64,000 bases of DNA from Lederbergia wuyishanensis (GCF_022900255.1 NZ_JALIRM010000009.1:62001-126000); one strand, 5' to 3'. Numbered from the stretch's first letter, positions 1-8,511 are shown. A program made the numbers and translations. Notes: a model not told the origin generated them from the letters alone.

Positions 1-368
1 CAGGATTTGCGATTTTTGATACTATGGAATACATCAAGCCAGATGTGAGGACAATTTGTACGGGAATGGCTGCTTCTTTTGGGGCAATGCTTCTCCTAGC
101 AGGTAAAAAAGGAAAACGGATGGCACTACCTAATAGCGAAATTATGATTCATCAACCATTAGGTGGCGCAAGGGGGCAAGCAACAGAAATCGAAATATCT
201 GCAAAACGAATTTTAAAACTACGTGAGCATGTGAATAAAATAATCGCTGACAGAACGGGACAGTCCATAGAAAAAATAGAAAGAGATACTGACCGTGATT
301 ACTACATGAGTGCGGAAGAAGCAAAAGAATACGGAATAATCGACGAGATTATTTATCCAAATAAATAA
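1..368 (+). CDS. clpP: ATP-dependent Clp protease proteolytic subunit ClpP, 3' part
   Basis: This is the C-terminal part of a ClpP peptidase; the gene enters from the left edge and its start is outside the window. ClpP forms a double-ring serine protease that degrades unfolded proteins delivered by Clp ATPases in the cytoplasm. The catalytic serine is seen in GMAAS, the histidine in MIHQPLGG, and the aspartate region in ERDTDRD. The protein ends in DEIIYPNK. Residues such as SFGAMLL and [13 protein letters not shown] differ from the usual housekeeping Bacillus ClpP, so it may be a second ClpP paralogue. That last point is inference and could be settled only by comparing both copies in the genome. 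Confidence 0.93.
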   Translation, partial: GFAIFDTMEYIKPDVRTICTGMAASFGAMLLLAGKKGKRMALPNSEIMIHQPLGGARGQATEIEISAKRILKLREHVNKIIADRTGQSIEKIERDTDRDYYMSAEEAKEYGIIDEIIYPNK

Positions 369-490
369 CTTGAAAAAATGGATAAAGTCGATTCTTTTTA
401 AAAATAGACCCTTATAAATATAGTAAACGTGCAATGTTAATCAGTAGTCTATATTCTACATTTTCAACTTTTTTCCTAATAAAATTAAAT

Positions 491-519
491 AGGAGCAAAA
501 GCTATCATCTTTTGCTCCT
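491..519 (-). terminator. Rho-independent terminator of sspO
   Basis: Perfect 11-bp inverted repeat AGGAGCAAAAG / CTTTTGCTCCT with a 7-base loop. On the minus strand it is followed by a T-rich run, immediately after the sspO stop codon. Confidence 0.8.
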
Positions 520-525
520 TTATCA

Positions 526-678
526 TTATTGTTTCTTTTTTCTCTTCTTATTGTTTTGCTTTTGGGCTTCCGTTAGTGGTTCATTAGCAAATTCTTCTTT
601 CATATTCGCTCCGAAGTCTTGTCCTTTTTCAGGGTTCATACCTGCAATATTACTGGCCGTTCTTTTTGATTTAGGCAT
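526..678 (-). CDS. sspO: Small acid-soluble spore protein O
   Basis: A 50-residue protein beginning [10 protein letters not shown] and ending [10 protein letters not shown]. The central [11 protein letters not shown] and the [19 protein letters not shown] tail match the SspO family, minor spore proteins of the forespore core made under late forespore control. The start is fixed by a perfect GGAGGTGAAGACG ribosome-binding site just upstream of the ATG. It is monocistronic, with its own terminator directly downstream. The recognition rests on the conserved tail and the usual length of about 48-50 residues. No clear sigma-G promoter could be assigned by eye. Confidence 0.85.
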   Translation of the reverse strand: MPKSKRTASNIAGMNPEKGQDFGANMKEEFANEPLTEAQKQNNKKRKKKQ

Positions 679-848
679 CGTCTTCACCTCCATCGTATAG
701 TGTGTGTTATGGTCATCAAATTATCCAAATTATTAGTCCATCGTTAGTTTCAACGTTTAATTCTACTTTTCCAGTGATATATAACAAGTACAAATAAATA
801 TAAGGGTTATGGATCCTATTTTTATTTAATATTACGGAGGTGGACAAT

Positions 849-1022
849 ATGTCGAAACGGTATAAAACAGGTGAAAATGCTCCGGAAAGCGGTAAATATA
901 AGGTAGACGGTCCTGTTCATGGCGATTCAGAACATGAAGACACAACCATAGATATGGAGGAAGGTAATCAGTTTCCACCATCTCCAAATAGTCACGAAGC
1001 TGTTTATTGGGTAAAAGAATAA
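849..1022 (+). CDS. YjzC-like small protein
   Basis: A 57-residue protein starting MSKRYKTGENAPESGKY and ending EAVYWVKE. The pattern G-x-x-A-P-x-S-G-x-Y, then G, then G-x-x-F-P-P, then W, fits the YjzC-like family of Bacillus proteins of unknown function. The ATG at 849 is preferred over the in-frame GTG at 840 because GGAGGTG at 836-842 would overlap the GTG and stands at the right distance from the ATG. It has its own terminator downstream. Confidence 0.7.
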   Translation: MSKRYKTGENAPESGKYKVDGPVHGDSEHEDTTIDMEEGNQFPPSPNSHEAVYWVKE

Positions 1023-1046
1023 ATATTTTATACAAAAGGTATGAAA

Positions 1047-1086
1047 AGGAAGCCAACATTTTTGTAATTTGGCTTCCTCTTTTTTT
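1047..1086 (+). terminator. Rho-independent terminator
   Basis: AGGAAGCCAA / TTGGCTTCCT hairpin (stem arms 1047-1056 and 1069-1078) followed by CTTTTTTTA; it ends the YjzC-like gene. Confidence 0.85.
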
Positions 1087-1161
1087 ATGAAGGATTATTA
1101 AATTGCATACAGTATTAATATACAAGAGTAGTTAATCGACTGAAAGGATGTGTTTTTCTGC

Positions 1162-2028
1162 ATGGTAAAAGTAGGGATTCAATTGTATTCAGTACGTAAT
1201 TCGATTAAAGCAGAGCCTTTTAAAACTTTGGAAAAGATTGCTCAAGCTGGTTACAAGTATGTGGAGGCAGCAAATCATAACGCACTCGAAGATGATGGTG
1301 TAGGATTTGGCCTTTCCGCAACAGAAATGAAAAATGCGTTGGATGATCTAGGATTATCGATAATCGGCTGTCATATCAATCCACTGAATTTTGAACGTCT
1401 ACCCGCAGTGCTAGATTATCATCAAGAATTAGGAAATAAGCAGATTGGTTGCGATATTGAATTTTTTCCATATGAAGATCTAGATTATTTAAAATTTAGA
1501 TGTGAGTTATTCAATCAAGTGGGAGAAATGTGTAAGGATAGGGGGATGCGCTACTATTATCATAATCATTTTCAAGAGTTTCAAAGGTTTGGAGAAAAAA
1601 CAGTGTACGATTTGATCATGGAACATACAGATCCTAAATTGGTTTTTATCGAAATGGATACATATTGGATCATGCGGGGAGGGCAAGATCCATTAAAGTT
1701 AATTGAAAAATATCGAGATCGACTCATTCTTCTTCATCAAAAAGATTTTCCTAAAAATGCTCCGCAGCCGGTAAACATGTTTGATGGAATCATCAATGAC
1801 AATGAAACGATTTCTTTTCCTTTATTCGAAGAAACAAAGGATCCTCATTGCTTTACGGAAATTGGTACGGGAATAATGCCGATACAGGATATTATCATTG
1901 CTGCTTCAAAAGCGCCTAATTTAGAATACATTATATTGGAGCAAGATCATACAGATTTAGATGAAATTGATTCAATTAATGTGAGTATGGAGGCTTTTAA
2001 AAGATATTCCGGAACTGATTGGGAGTAA
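1162..2028 (+). CDS. Sugar phosphate isomerase/epimerase family protein (AP_endonuc_2 TIM barrel)
   Basis: A protein of about 288 residues beginning MVKVGIQLYSVRNSI. The opening VGIQLYSVR, the YYHNHFQEFQRF block, the FIEMDTYWIMRGG block and a final IILEQDH are typical of the xylose-isomerase-like TIM-barrel family that includes IolE, IolH and ketose epimerases. His, Glu and Asp residues in these blocks are the expected divalent-metal ligands (HNHFQEF, EMDTYW, LHQKDF, ILEQD). The substrate cannot be told from sequence. The ATG at 1162 is preferred because GAAAGGATG at 1142-1150 acts as its ribosome-binding site; an in-frame GTG at 1150 would overlap that site. It stands alone between two terminators. 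Confidence 0.85.
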   Translation: MVKVGIQLYSVRNSIKAEPFKTLEKIAQAGYKYVEAANHNALEDDGVGFGLSATEMKNALDDLGLSIIGCHINPLNFERLPAVLDYHQELGNKQIGCDIEFFPYEDLDYLKFRCELFNQVGEMCKDRGMRYYYHNHFQEFQRFGEKTVYDLIMEHTDPKLVFIEMDTYWIMRGGQDPLKLIEKYRDRLILLHQKDFPKNAPQPVNMFDGIINDNETISFPLFEETKDPHCFTEIGTGIMPIQDIIIAASKAPNLEYIILEQDHTDLDEIDSINVSMEAFKRYSGTDWE

Positions 2029-2040
2029 TAGATTAACTTC

Positions 2041-2075
2041 AAAAAAAGGTGCCTTCACTTTGGAAGACACCTTAT
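2041..2075. terminator. Bidirectional terminator between convergent genes
   Basis: AAGGTGCCTTC / GAAGACACCTT hairpin at 2046-2073, with one mismatched position in the stem. On the minus strand it is followed by seven T residues, so it is a strong terminator for the HTH/AtpD-like gene and a weaker one for the isomerase gene. Confidence 0.75.
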
Positions 2076-2080
2076 CTGTG

Positions 2081-3130
2081 TCAATTAGTTATTTTTCCAA
2101 TATTATTTAAACTTTCTACAGACGCACCATCTAGACTTCCGTTTAAAATGGACTGAACATCTTTTAAAGTATCCGCAAGACCAACTTTTTCTCCCTTTCT
2201 GCCTGAAAAAGGTTCCGCGACGAAAAACGGTTGAGTGAGATAAGCTTCTAGGCGTTCACCGCGTTGATATGTTTCCAATTCGGAAGTTGGGATTCCTTCC
2301 ATTCCTTTTACACTAACTAAGGATCGCAACTCCCGATATCTTCTTAATAGTTTTTGTGCTCGTTGTTGGATATTAACATGAGACTCGTCTAGATGGGCAC
2401 CCTCTAAAACTGTAGATGTTGAATAAATCGGATTGACGGCTGGGTATTTGTTTCTGGCAACGAGATCGGCGTCAAAGTACCATAATGTTTCTAGCGGACC
2501 AAAAGGAATATTTTCATCTACGACTTCACCTTTTAGGTCCACGAGAAACGTTGTTACGTTATTAATTCCTTCAGCTTTTAATTTTTCTTGAAGGTCAAAG
2601 ATTTCCCCGGTTAAGACATGTTCGCGGTCAGTCGCAAAAACAATATCTTTTTGTTGTTCGGTTTCTTTCACTTTTTCATACGCTTCTTCAATGGAGTTCG
2701 CTATGATATCAACTTCTTCAATCATTTCATTTAATTCAGGATGCTCGCCATCAGGCTTTAGAAGCATCGTGACATATCCTTCTTTTTTCAGGTTGCGGAA
2801 TAATTCATCTATAATGACTAGCTGCCCCATTCCTGGTCTTGCAACCAACCCCACTGTTCCACCCTTTGCAATTGGTGCAAACAAATCCAGCACTTTAATC
2901 TTTGTTTCAATCATTTCGACAGATTCATCTCTTAAGATTAGTTCATCTAAACTACATTTTGCTAAAGATGCTAGTGCGACAATTGTTTTAACTTCTGCGC
3001 GTCCAACAGGAATTTTTCCAGTACATAAATTTGAAACGGTGGCTGGACGCAAACCAATAGAGCGTGCCGCACTTGTAAGGTTTGGAACTCGTTTTTTTAA
3101 TAATGATACGTTTAGTCGTAAATGTTCCAT
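2081..3130 (-). CDS. HTH domain fused to degenerate F1-ATPase beta-like domain
   Basis: A 349-residue protein. Residues about 1-66 look like an XRE/Cro-type helix-turn-helix (LTSAARSIGLRPATVSNLC, then SLAKCSLDELIL). From about residue 73 it follows the catalytic core of ATP synthase beta: ETKIKVLDLFAPIAKGG aligns with the beta-subunit stretch before the P-loop. YPAVNPIYSTST and the stretch AQKLLRRYRELRSL ... LTQPFFVAEPFSG match its C-terminal half. The Walker A is destroyed: where AtpD has GGAGVGKT this protein has ARPGMGQL (residues 97-104), without the lysine or threonine. The middle of the beta subunit, with the catalytic loop, is replaced or shortened. It is therefore not a working ATPase by this site. 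It is more likely a regulator or nucleotide sensor, which is inference. The start has an AAGGGTGT site. It follows a small gene in the same direction. Confidence 0.75.
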   Translation of the reverse strand: MEHLRLNVSLLKKRVPNLTSAARSIGLRPATVSNLCTGKIPVGRAEVKTIVALASLAKCSLDELILRDESVEMIETKIKVLDLFAPIAKGGTVGLVARPGMGQLVIIDELFRNLKKEGYVTMLLKPDGEHPELNEMIEEVDIIANSIEEAYEKVKETEQQKDIVFATDREHVLTGEIFDLQEKLKAEGINNVTTFLVDLKGEVVDENIPFGPLETLWYFDADLVARNKYPAVNPIYSTSTVLEGAHLDESHVNIQQRAQKLLRRYRELRSLVSVKGMEGIPTSELETYQRGERLEAYLTQPFFVAEPFSGRKGEKVGLADTLKDVQSILNGSLDGASVESLNNIGKITN

Positions 3131-3163
3131 TTAAAAACACCCTTTTTCCTTTTTTATTTGAAA

Positions 3164-3346
3164 TTACCTTTGAATCTCAATGGATATGCGAATCCTAATA
3201 TTTATTAATTCCCTTGCCGATACTAGTCTTCTTTTCACATGACTTTTGTGTTTTTTATTTGAGAGCATCCAAGCCCGGTCAGCATTTCGTTGTCTTTCTT
3301 TTTCGTCTAGCTCCATCCTTTTTTCTACTGAATACAAGTCGATCAT
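3164..3346 (-). CDS. Small basic protein of unknown function
   Basis: A 60-residue, charged protein (MIDLYSVEKRMELDEKERQRN...) with the segment SNKKHKSHVKRRLVSARELIN. I do not recognise the family. It is supported as a gene by an excellent AAGGAGGAAAT ribosome-binding site eight bases before the ATG and by lying 34 bp upstream of, and co-directional with, the HTH/AtpD-like gene. The two probably share a transcript. Confidence 0.55.
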   Translation of the reverse strand: MIDLYSVEKRMELDEKERQRNADRAWMLSNKKHKSHVKRRLVSARELINIRIRISIEIQR

Positions 3347-3503
3347 TTTGATTTCCTCCTTGGCCTATTAAATTAAAACGTTTGCATCCATCATCTTCAT
3401 AGTTCAATTCAAGGAGTGTTCGAAATCTTTAGTTGTTTGATGACGGCTGGCTCTATCCTCATATAATTATATTTGTTACTTTATATAGTAAATTAAATTA
3501 CTC

Positions 3504-3551
3504 TTACCGTCAATAGGTAATTACGTTTAAGGGTAAAAATAATTACGTAAT
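3504..3551. promoter_or_regulatory. Palindromes in the divergent intergenic region
   Basis: Between the divergent small gene at 3346 and the TetR gene lie two inverted repeats distinct from the TetR-proximal ones. These are TTACC-N7-GGTAA (3504-3520) and the perfect 10-mer ATTACGTAAT (3542-3551), with another GGGTAA at 3531-3536 between them. They could be operators for the HTH/AtpD-like protein. This is inference. Confidence 0.3.
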
Positions 3552-3600
3552 ATTTTTATCGGAATACACTTTACAAAATTTTGGTAATCAATTATGATTA

Positions 3601-3633
3601 ATATCATATGATATGTAACATATGATATATGTT
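3601..3633. promoter_or_regulatory. Putative TetR-family operator (two palindromes)
   Basis: A perfect 14-bp palindrome ATATCATATGATAT (3601-3614) is followed by AACATAT-GAT-ATATGTT (3617-3633), just before the ribosome-binding site of the TetR gene. The position suits autorepression, as is common for this family. Confidence 0.5.
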
Positions 3634-3647
3634 AAAGGAGAATCCAA

Positions 3648-4226
3648 ATGGCGCCTAAGAAGAAATTTACCAAAGAACAAGTCATTGACGCTGCTTTTGA
3701 AATAGCCAAAAAAGAAGGAATGGATACTATATCCATTCGTAAAGTTGCCGAAAAAATGGGGAGCTCAATTGCACCAATCTATGTGAATTTTAATGAAGTA
3801 GAAGAACTTAAGAGGGAGGTAATGAAAAAAATCATTGAATTAAGTAATCAGCTATTAAGTGAGGAAAATTCAGGACACCCATTTCAGGATATTGGTGTAG
3901 CAAGTCTACGATTTGCAAGGGAGTATAGTGTATTATTTCGCGACCTTGTCATGAAACAAACCGAATATTTAAGCAGTTATGATGAGGATATGGGTCATGG
4001 ACTCGTTGAATTGATGAAAGGTGATTCGGATTTAGAAGGATTTTCGAAAGAAGAACTAATGACTATCTTTTTCAAAATGCGTGTATTCACAGTCGGCTTG
4101 TCTGTAATGGTTGCAAATGGCTTGCTTCCTGAAGAGTTCAATGAGGAAAAAGGCGTTGAACTTTTAAATAGTACAGCTACTGATGTAATTACATCTGCTC
4201 GCCTTAATAAAGGGGTGGTGGATTAA
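3648..4226 (+). CDS. TetR/AcrR family transcriptional regulator
   Basis: A 192-residue protein. The N-terminus has the classic TetR helix-turn-helix: FTKEQVIDAAFEIAKKEG followed by ISIRKVAEKMGSSIAPIYVNF (residues about 8-48). The remainder is the variable ligand-binding and dimerisation domain. The start is preceded by AAAGGAGAATCCAA. The upstream palindromes suggest autoregulation. It precedes a decayed beta-lactamase-like gene and an intact serine hydrolase gene in the same direction, which may have been its regulon. The ligand is unknown. Confidence 0.9.
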   Translation: MAPKKKFTKEQVIDAAFEIAKKEGMDTISIRKVAEKMGSSIAPIYVNFNEVEELKREVMKKIIELSNQLLSEENSGHPFQDIGVASLRFAREYSVLFRDLVMKQTEYLSSYDEDMGHGLVELMKGDSDLEGFSKEELMTIFFKMRVFTVGLSVMVANGLLPEEFNEEKGVELLNSTATDVITSARLNKGVVD

Positions 4227-4251
4227 CTTCATTAAATGTGGAGGGATTACA

Positions 4252-5082
4252 GTGGTAAATACATTGGTGAAACCGATTATTGATCAATCGTTATTGAATG
4301 AAGCGGTGAGGCAAATGGTAAAAAAGAAAAACAATTTTGTTGCTATTTTATGTGCAGAACAAGGTGATGATTTTTCTCATGGATAGGCTCAACAGGTAAT
4401 CTTCAAGTCGACGATCAGTTTTTATGACCAGTGTTACAAAATTGTATGTGACTGCCGTCATTTTAAATTAAGAGCTGAAAATCAATTGCAATTGGAGGAT
4501 AACATATCGAACTATCTTTCCAATGACATTATAGACGGTTTGCACGTTTTAAATGGGATGGACCATTCAAATGAAATCATGATTCAACATCTTATTTCCA
4601 ACACTTCGGGGACTGCTGACTATTTTCTGCCAAAACAAGCCAATGGTATTGCAGGAGGATCTAACCTATTTAACGGAAAGGATGAAGCGTGGTCATTAGA
4701 GAAAACACTGGATAACATTAAGCAAATTAAACCACAATTTAAACCGGGAAAGAAAGCAAGCTAGTGTAGAACGAATTATCAACTCTTAGGGAAAATCATA
4801 GAAAATATAACGGGAATGAGTATTAAAGAAGTCTTTCAATCTTATATTTTTGACGAACTGAATATGTCCAAAACATATGATTATGAAGTTGAAAATGATA
4901 CAAAACCCGTTTCTCTCTACTACAAATCTAAGCCTCTAGATCTTCCAAAATACATCTCATGTCCTTCTTTTACTCCTGAAGGGGGTATTGTCTCCATAGC
5001 TCAAGTAACGATGATTTTCCTTAAAGCTTTTTTCAATGGACATTTCAGTATCGCTCAAAAGAGGAATCTTACATTAATTTGA
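4252..5082 (+). pseudogene. Decayed serine beta-lactamase-like gene
   Basis: Pieces of one beta-lactamase/penicillin-binding-protein-like hydrolase occur in order but in different frames. They are a start at GTG 4252, then GSTGNLQVDDQF, then MTSVTKLYVTAV (carrying the SxxK motif as SVTK), then a stretch from about 4480 (QLQLEDNISNYLSN ... IQHLISNTSG). A stop at about 4762 falls where the Y-x-N motif should be, followed by NYQLLGKIIENITGMSIKEVF and LNMSKTYDYE. At least two frameshifts and two in-frame stops make it non-functional. The next gene is an intact member of the same superfamily, so this looks like a related neighbour that decayed. Confidence 0.8.
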
Positions 5083-5098
5083 AGGGATAATAAGGAGT

Positions 5099-7033
5099 AT
5101 GAAAATTTTAAAATGGATATTAATAACAAGTTTATATATGAGTTTAATGGTGGTTTTAAGCTCTCCAACATTTGCTGCTAGTTCTGAAGACTTTACTGAT
5201 ATTGAAACATTTATGGATAAAGTAGTGCAGGAAAAGATGGAAGAGTTTCACATTCCAAATGCAACAATATCTGTTGTATCGGATGGTGTAGTGATTTTTG
5301 AAAAAGGGTATGGATATGCTGATTTGAATGGAAAAAAAGAAGTTGATGCGGATAGAACATTGTTTCGGATTGGATCAACTTCAAAGCTTTTTACATGGAC
5401 AGCAATCATGCAGCTAGTGGAGCAAGGTAAGCTTGATCTGAATGCGGATATCAATCAATACTTAGATTTTGAAATTCCTGCTAAGCTAGCAAAAGGTTCC
5501 GAGAAACCTCAACCCATTACTCTTACACATTTAATGACGCATACACCAGGGTTCGAAGATTATGCCGATTCAATTTTTAGGCTCTCATCCGAAAGTACCC
5601 TTCCTCTGAATCAATACGTACGTAAATTTTTGCCTGTTCGAGTATTTCCTGCAGGAGAAGTAGTAGCATACTCCAATTATGGTACTGCTCTCGCTGGTTA
5701 TATAGTTGAACAAGTTTCAGGAATGCCTTTTTCAGAATATGTAGAACAGAGTATATACAAGCCGCTTGGAATAGAGCATAGTACGTTCCGTCAGCCAATG
5801 CCAGGAGAGTTAGCTAATGACTTAGCACATGCCTATCGATATTTTAATGGGGAATATCATGAAGGTAAATTCGAGTTTGTTCCAGAACCAGCTGGAAGCA
5901 TGAGTAGTACTTCATCAGATATGGCTAGGTTTATGAATGCCTATCTGAATTATGGAAGTTTTAATGGTAACAGAATTCTTCAAGAAGATACGGTTCGAGA
6001 AATGTTTCAGCAACAATTTTCACATAATCCTAGTTTAGATGGGATGGCACTTGGCTTTATTGAAAAAACAGCTAATGAACAGAGAATTCTTTTTCATGGA
6101 GGAAGTACGACTCTCTTTGATTCAGGATTGTATTTAATTCCTGAAAAAAATATTGGAGTATTTATATCGTATAGTGGAAATAATTTCCTAACCCACACTG
6201 AAATATTGCAGGAATTCCTAGATCATTATTTTCCAGTCGCTACCACCTTTACTACTTCTATCCCGAATGGGTCTAAGGAACGTTCACAACAATATGTTGG
6301 AGAATATCATCAAAATCGCAAAAGCTTTACGACTTCCGAAAGCTTAGTAAGCTTGACAATGGGATTGATTCGTATTGAGGTAGATGAGGATGGTTATTTA
6401 GTCGTTACTCATAATGGAGAAAAAAATCATTTTGTTGAAATGGAACCTGGAACCTATCGCAATCTTAGAGAAGGTAGATCACCCGATGCATATGGTGAAT
6501 TTCGAACGATTGCTTTTGAAACAGACCCGTATGGCAATATAATGCTTGCAACAGATGGTCCAATGACTTATTCAAAAGCACCTTGGTACGCTTCCAGTGG
6601 CTTTACGTTCGTGTCGATTATCATAGTTGTACTTCTCTTTTTGGTGAGTCTGATTTATTGGGGCATAAGAGGATTAATCGGAAAAATAAAACATAGAAAA
6701 ACTCAATATCCTAAAATAGCCGTTGTGGCAAAGTGGGTTGCTATAACATATGGTTTCCTCACATTAGGACTAATCATTGGAGTCATTTCCACTGGCGCAC
6801 TAGATCCATTATATGGATTACCAAAAGCTGCTTTAGGTATATTGCCGTCATGGAGTTCTATCACTGATTTGATTCCCGGAGCTATGTTATTTTTAGGGAT
6901 AATTATGCTCATCCTAGCCGTCTGCGTTTGGTGGAAAAAGTATTGGAGATTACGAGGTCGCCTACATTATACAATTCTAACTATCTTCACATTAAATCTT
7001 TTATGGATATTTGGATATTGGAATTTATTTTGA
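5099..7033 (+). CDS. Membrane-anchored serine hydrolase, beta-lactamase class C/PBP-like
   Basis: A 644-residue protein. An N-terminal signal peptide ends near FAASSEDF. The hydrolase domain carries S-T-S-K (residues 93-96, SxxK nucleophile and base), Y-S-N (191-193) and H-G-G (333-335, the third motif). After an extracytoplasmic domain, four predicted membrane segments fill residues about 497-644 (FTFVSIIIVVLLFLVSLIYW, VAITYGFLTLGLIIGVIS, AMLFLGIIMLILAVCVWW, ILTIFTLNLLWIFGYW). This layout is common among Bacillus class C beta-lactamase-like esterases and carboxypeptidases that act on the cell envelope; the substrate is not predictable. It follows a decayed relative and the TetR gene. Confidence 0.88.
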   Translation: MKILKWILITSLYMSLMVVLSSPTFAASSEDFTDIETFMDKVVQEKMEEFHIPNATISVVSDGVVIFEKGYGYADLNGKKEVDADRTLFRIGSTSKLFTWTAIMQLVEQGKLDLNADINQYLDFEIPAKLAKGSEKPQPITLTHLMTHTPGFEDYADSIFRLSSESTLPLNQYVRKFLPVRVFPAGEVVAYSNYGTALAGYIVEQVSGMPFSEYVEQSIYKPLGIEHSTFRQPMPGELANDLAHAYRYFNGEYHEGKFEFVPEPAGSMSSTSSDMARFMNAYLNYGSFNGNRILQEDTVREMFQQQFSHNPSLDGMALGFIEKTANEQRILFHGGSTTLFDSGLYLIPEKNIGVFISYSGNNFLTHTEILQEFLDHYFPVATTFTTSIPNGSKERSQQYVGEYHQNRKSFTTSESLVSLTMGLIRIEVDEDGYLVVTHNGEKNHFVEMEPGTYRNLREGRSPDAYGEFRTIAFETDPYGNIMLATDGPMTYSKAPWYASSGFTFVSIIIVVLLFLVSLIYWGIRGLIGKIKHRKTQYPKIAVVAKWVAITYGFLTLGLIIGVISTGALDPLYGLPKAALGILPSWSSITDLIPGAMLFLGIIMLILAVCVWWKKYWRLRGRLHYTILTIFTLNLLWIFGYWNLF

Positions 7034-7040
7034 TAGATAT

Positions 7041-7084
7041 AAAACCTTGGAGAAAGAATTTTTTCAACAAGGTTTTTCTTTTTG
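7041..7084 (+). terminator. Rho-independent terminator
   Basis: AAAACCTTG / CAAGGTTTT arms (7041-7049 and 7068-7076) followed by TCTTTTT, directly after the serine hydrolase gene. Confidence 0.75.
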
Positions 7085-7164
7085 AAATTTCATGTGATTG
7101 TAAAGTACTGGAAACTAGTATATGGTTAAATTATCGAATAATTCAAAAAAGGAGGATCGTGAAA

Positions 7165-7524
7165 ATGAGATTTTTGATTTTGTTAGCTCCAGGTGAGAAT
7201 TGGAGAGATGATGTCGTTTTGCATAATCAACCTTTTATGCCGGAACACGCGGTTTATGTTCAAGAAGCGTATCTTCAAGGGAAAATTATTCTAGCAGGTC
7301 CATATGAAGACTTAACGGGTGGAGCCATTGTCATTGATGTTGAAAATAAGGATGATGTGCAAGGCTTTGTTGAAAATGATCCTACAGTGAAAAATGGCAT
7401 TTTTACATATCAAATAAAACGTTGGGGAGAAGGCATGAGTAAGTTTGAAAATATCAGTCCTAATTTTGATCAAAGATATATTGACTACAAACATAAGGTG
7501 CAAAAAGAGTTAAATATCATCTAA
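7165..7524 (+). CDS. YciI-like (dimeric alpha-beta barrel) protein
   Basis: A 119-residue protein beginning MRFLILLAPGENW. It contains the YciI layout: M-P-E-H, a G-K-I-I-L-A-G-P segment, then GGAIVIDVENKDDVQGFVENDPTVKNGIFTYQI-like strands and helix (VENDPTV is the usual E-DP motif). The family is related to muconolactone isomerases and stress-responsive proteins; the reaction is generally unknown. The ATG at 7165 is chosen because GGAGG at 7151-7155 is nine bases upstream. Much longer in-frame extensions would overlap the preceding gene and are not supported. Confidence 0.8.
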   Translation: MRFLILLAPGENWRDDVVLHNQPFMPEHAVYVQEAYLQGKIILAGPYEDLTGGAIVIDVENKDDVQGFVENDPTVKNGIFTYQIKRWGEGMSKFENISPNFDQRYIDYKHKVQKELNII

Positions 7525-7659
7525 AATCATAAAACTGCTGGTAGTGAAAAAGCTTTGGGTAGATATTATAGAGGAATCGCCGAACTTGTCAATAATGATA
7601 TTAGGGATAGGGAAGATCGATATTTTCCTAGGATCAATAAAAGATGAAAAGAGAGGACC

Positions 7660-8358
7660 ATGATGAAAATTGCACTTATTGGAGATAGTTTAACGGAAGG
7701 AAGGCCAGGAGTTTCATTTGCTCGTATTCTTCAAAAAAAGTATGAAAATATTAATATTAAAAACCTTGGTAAACCAGGAGAAACGGTTACAAGTTTGAAT
7801 AAAAGACTAAGAGAAACAGAGATAGAAGAATCTTATGATTTATCATTTTTATGGATTGGGGTTAACGATGTTTTTTCCAAATTACTAAAAGTTCAAGCCC
7901 AGCCAGTCGTACAAAATAATGAGGAATTTAAAGAATGTTATGAGAAAGTTTTAGAATTAGTACTTCGTTTTTCGAATCAGGTTGTTGTCGTATCTCCTGC
8001 GTTAGTAGGAGAAAATACAAAGAATACCTCTAACAAAAAATTACAGGAATTGACGGCTATGATTCAAACTTTGGCTAGTAAATATCCTAATATTACATTT
8101 ATAAATATGCACTCTGTATTCCTAAACAAGCTCGAGAAAGTCACAAGCTCTGATTATATTGGTACGAGTGTAATGAAAATGATGGTTGAAACTCTATTTT
8201 ATAAATCACACTCTAAGATTGATGATTTATCAACAAAGAGAGGGTTGCATTTTACATTAGATGGAGTTCATTTTAATAGTAAAGGGGCAACTATAGTTGC
8301 GGATGTGTATTCTTCTATTATAGATGATCATTTAAAGAAATTTGCCGAGGGAAGATAA
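7660..8358 (+). CDS. SGNH/GDSL-family hydrolase
   Basis: A 232-residue protein with the SGNH blocks. GDSLTEG near the start holds the nucleophilic serine, NLGKPGET supplies the glycine block, WIGVNDVF supplies the asparagine block, and DGVHFN supplies the catalytic Asp and His. There is no signal peptide, so it is likely a cytoplasmic esterase, lipase or acetylhydrolase of unknown substrate. The start is ATG ATG after GAGAGGACC. It stands alone after the YciI gene. Confidence 0.85.
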   Translation: MMKIALIGDSLTEGRPGVSFARILQKKYENINIKNLGKPGETVTSLNKRLRETEIEESYDLSFLWIGVNDVFSKLLKVQAQPVVQNNEEFKECYEKVLELVLRFSNQVVVVSPALVGENTKNTSNKKLQELTAMIQTLASKYPNITFINMHSVFLNKLEKVTSSDYIGTSVMKMMVETLFYKSHSKIDDLSTKRGLHFTLDGVHFNSKGATIVADVYSSIIDDHLKKFAEGR

Positions 8359-8473
8359 TATAGGCAGCATATTAAAAGGTGGAAATTGTCACTGGAGGCA
8401 TCTGGAATGGAAACTTTATACTATAATTTACATCACTTTAATACTTTGGTGAGTAAAACATTTTACCCATTAA

Positions 8474-8504
8474 AAATGAGCATAGGACATGCCTTTGCTC
8501 ATTT
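8474..8504 (-). terminator. Terminator of the sspH pair
   Basis: AAATGAGCA / TGCTCATTT arms with a 13-base loop. On the minus strand it is followed by TTA and it lies eight bases beyond the sspH stop codon. Confidence 0.55.
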
Positions 8505-8511
8505 ATCGTAC

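Noticed and set aside
434-700. Open frame on the plus strand across 434-700
   Set aside because: It is antisense to the sspO gene, which has a perfect ribosome-binding site, family match and terminator on the minus strand.
2081-3130. Annotation as ATP synthase subunit beta
   Set aside because: The P-loop lysine and threonine are missing and an HTH is fused in front; there are no other atp genes nearby.
7544-7663. A 39-codon GTG frame overlapping the SGNH hydrolase start by ATGA
   Set aside because: It has no Shine-Dalgarno sequence and no recognisable protein features; the overlap is likely chance.
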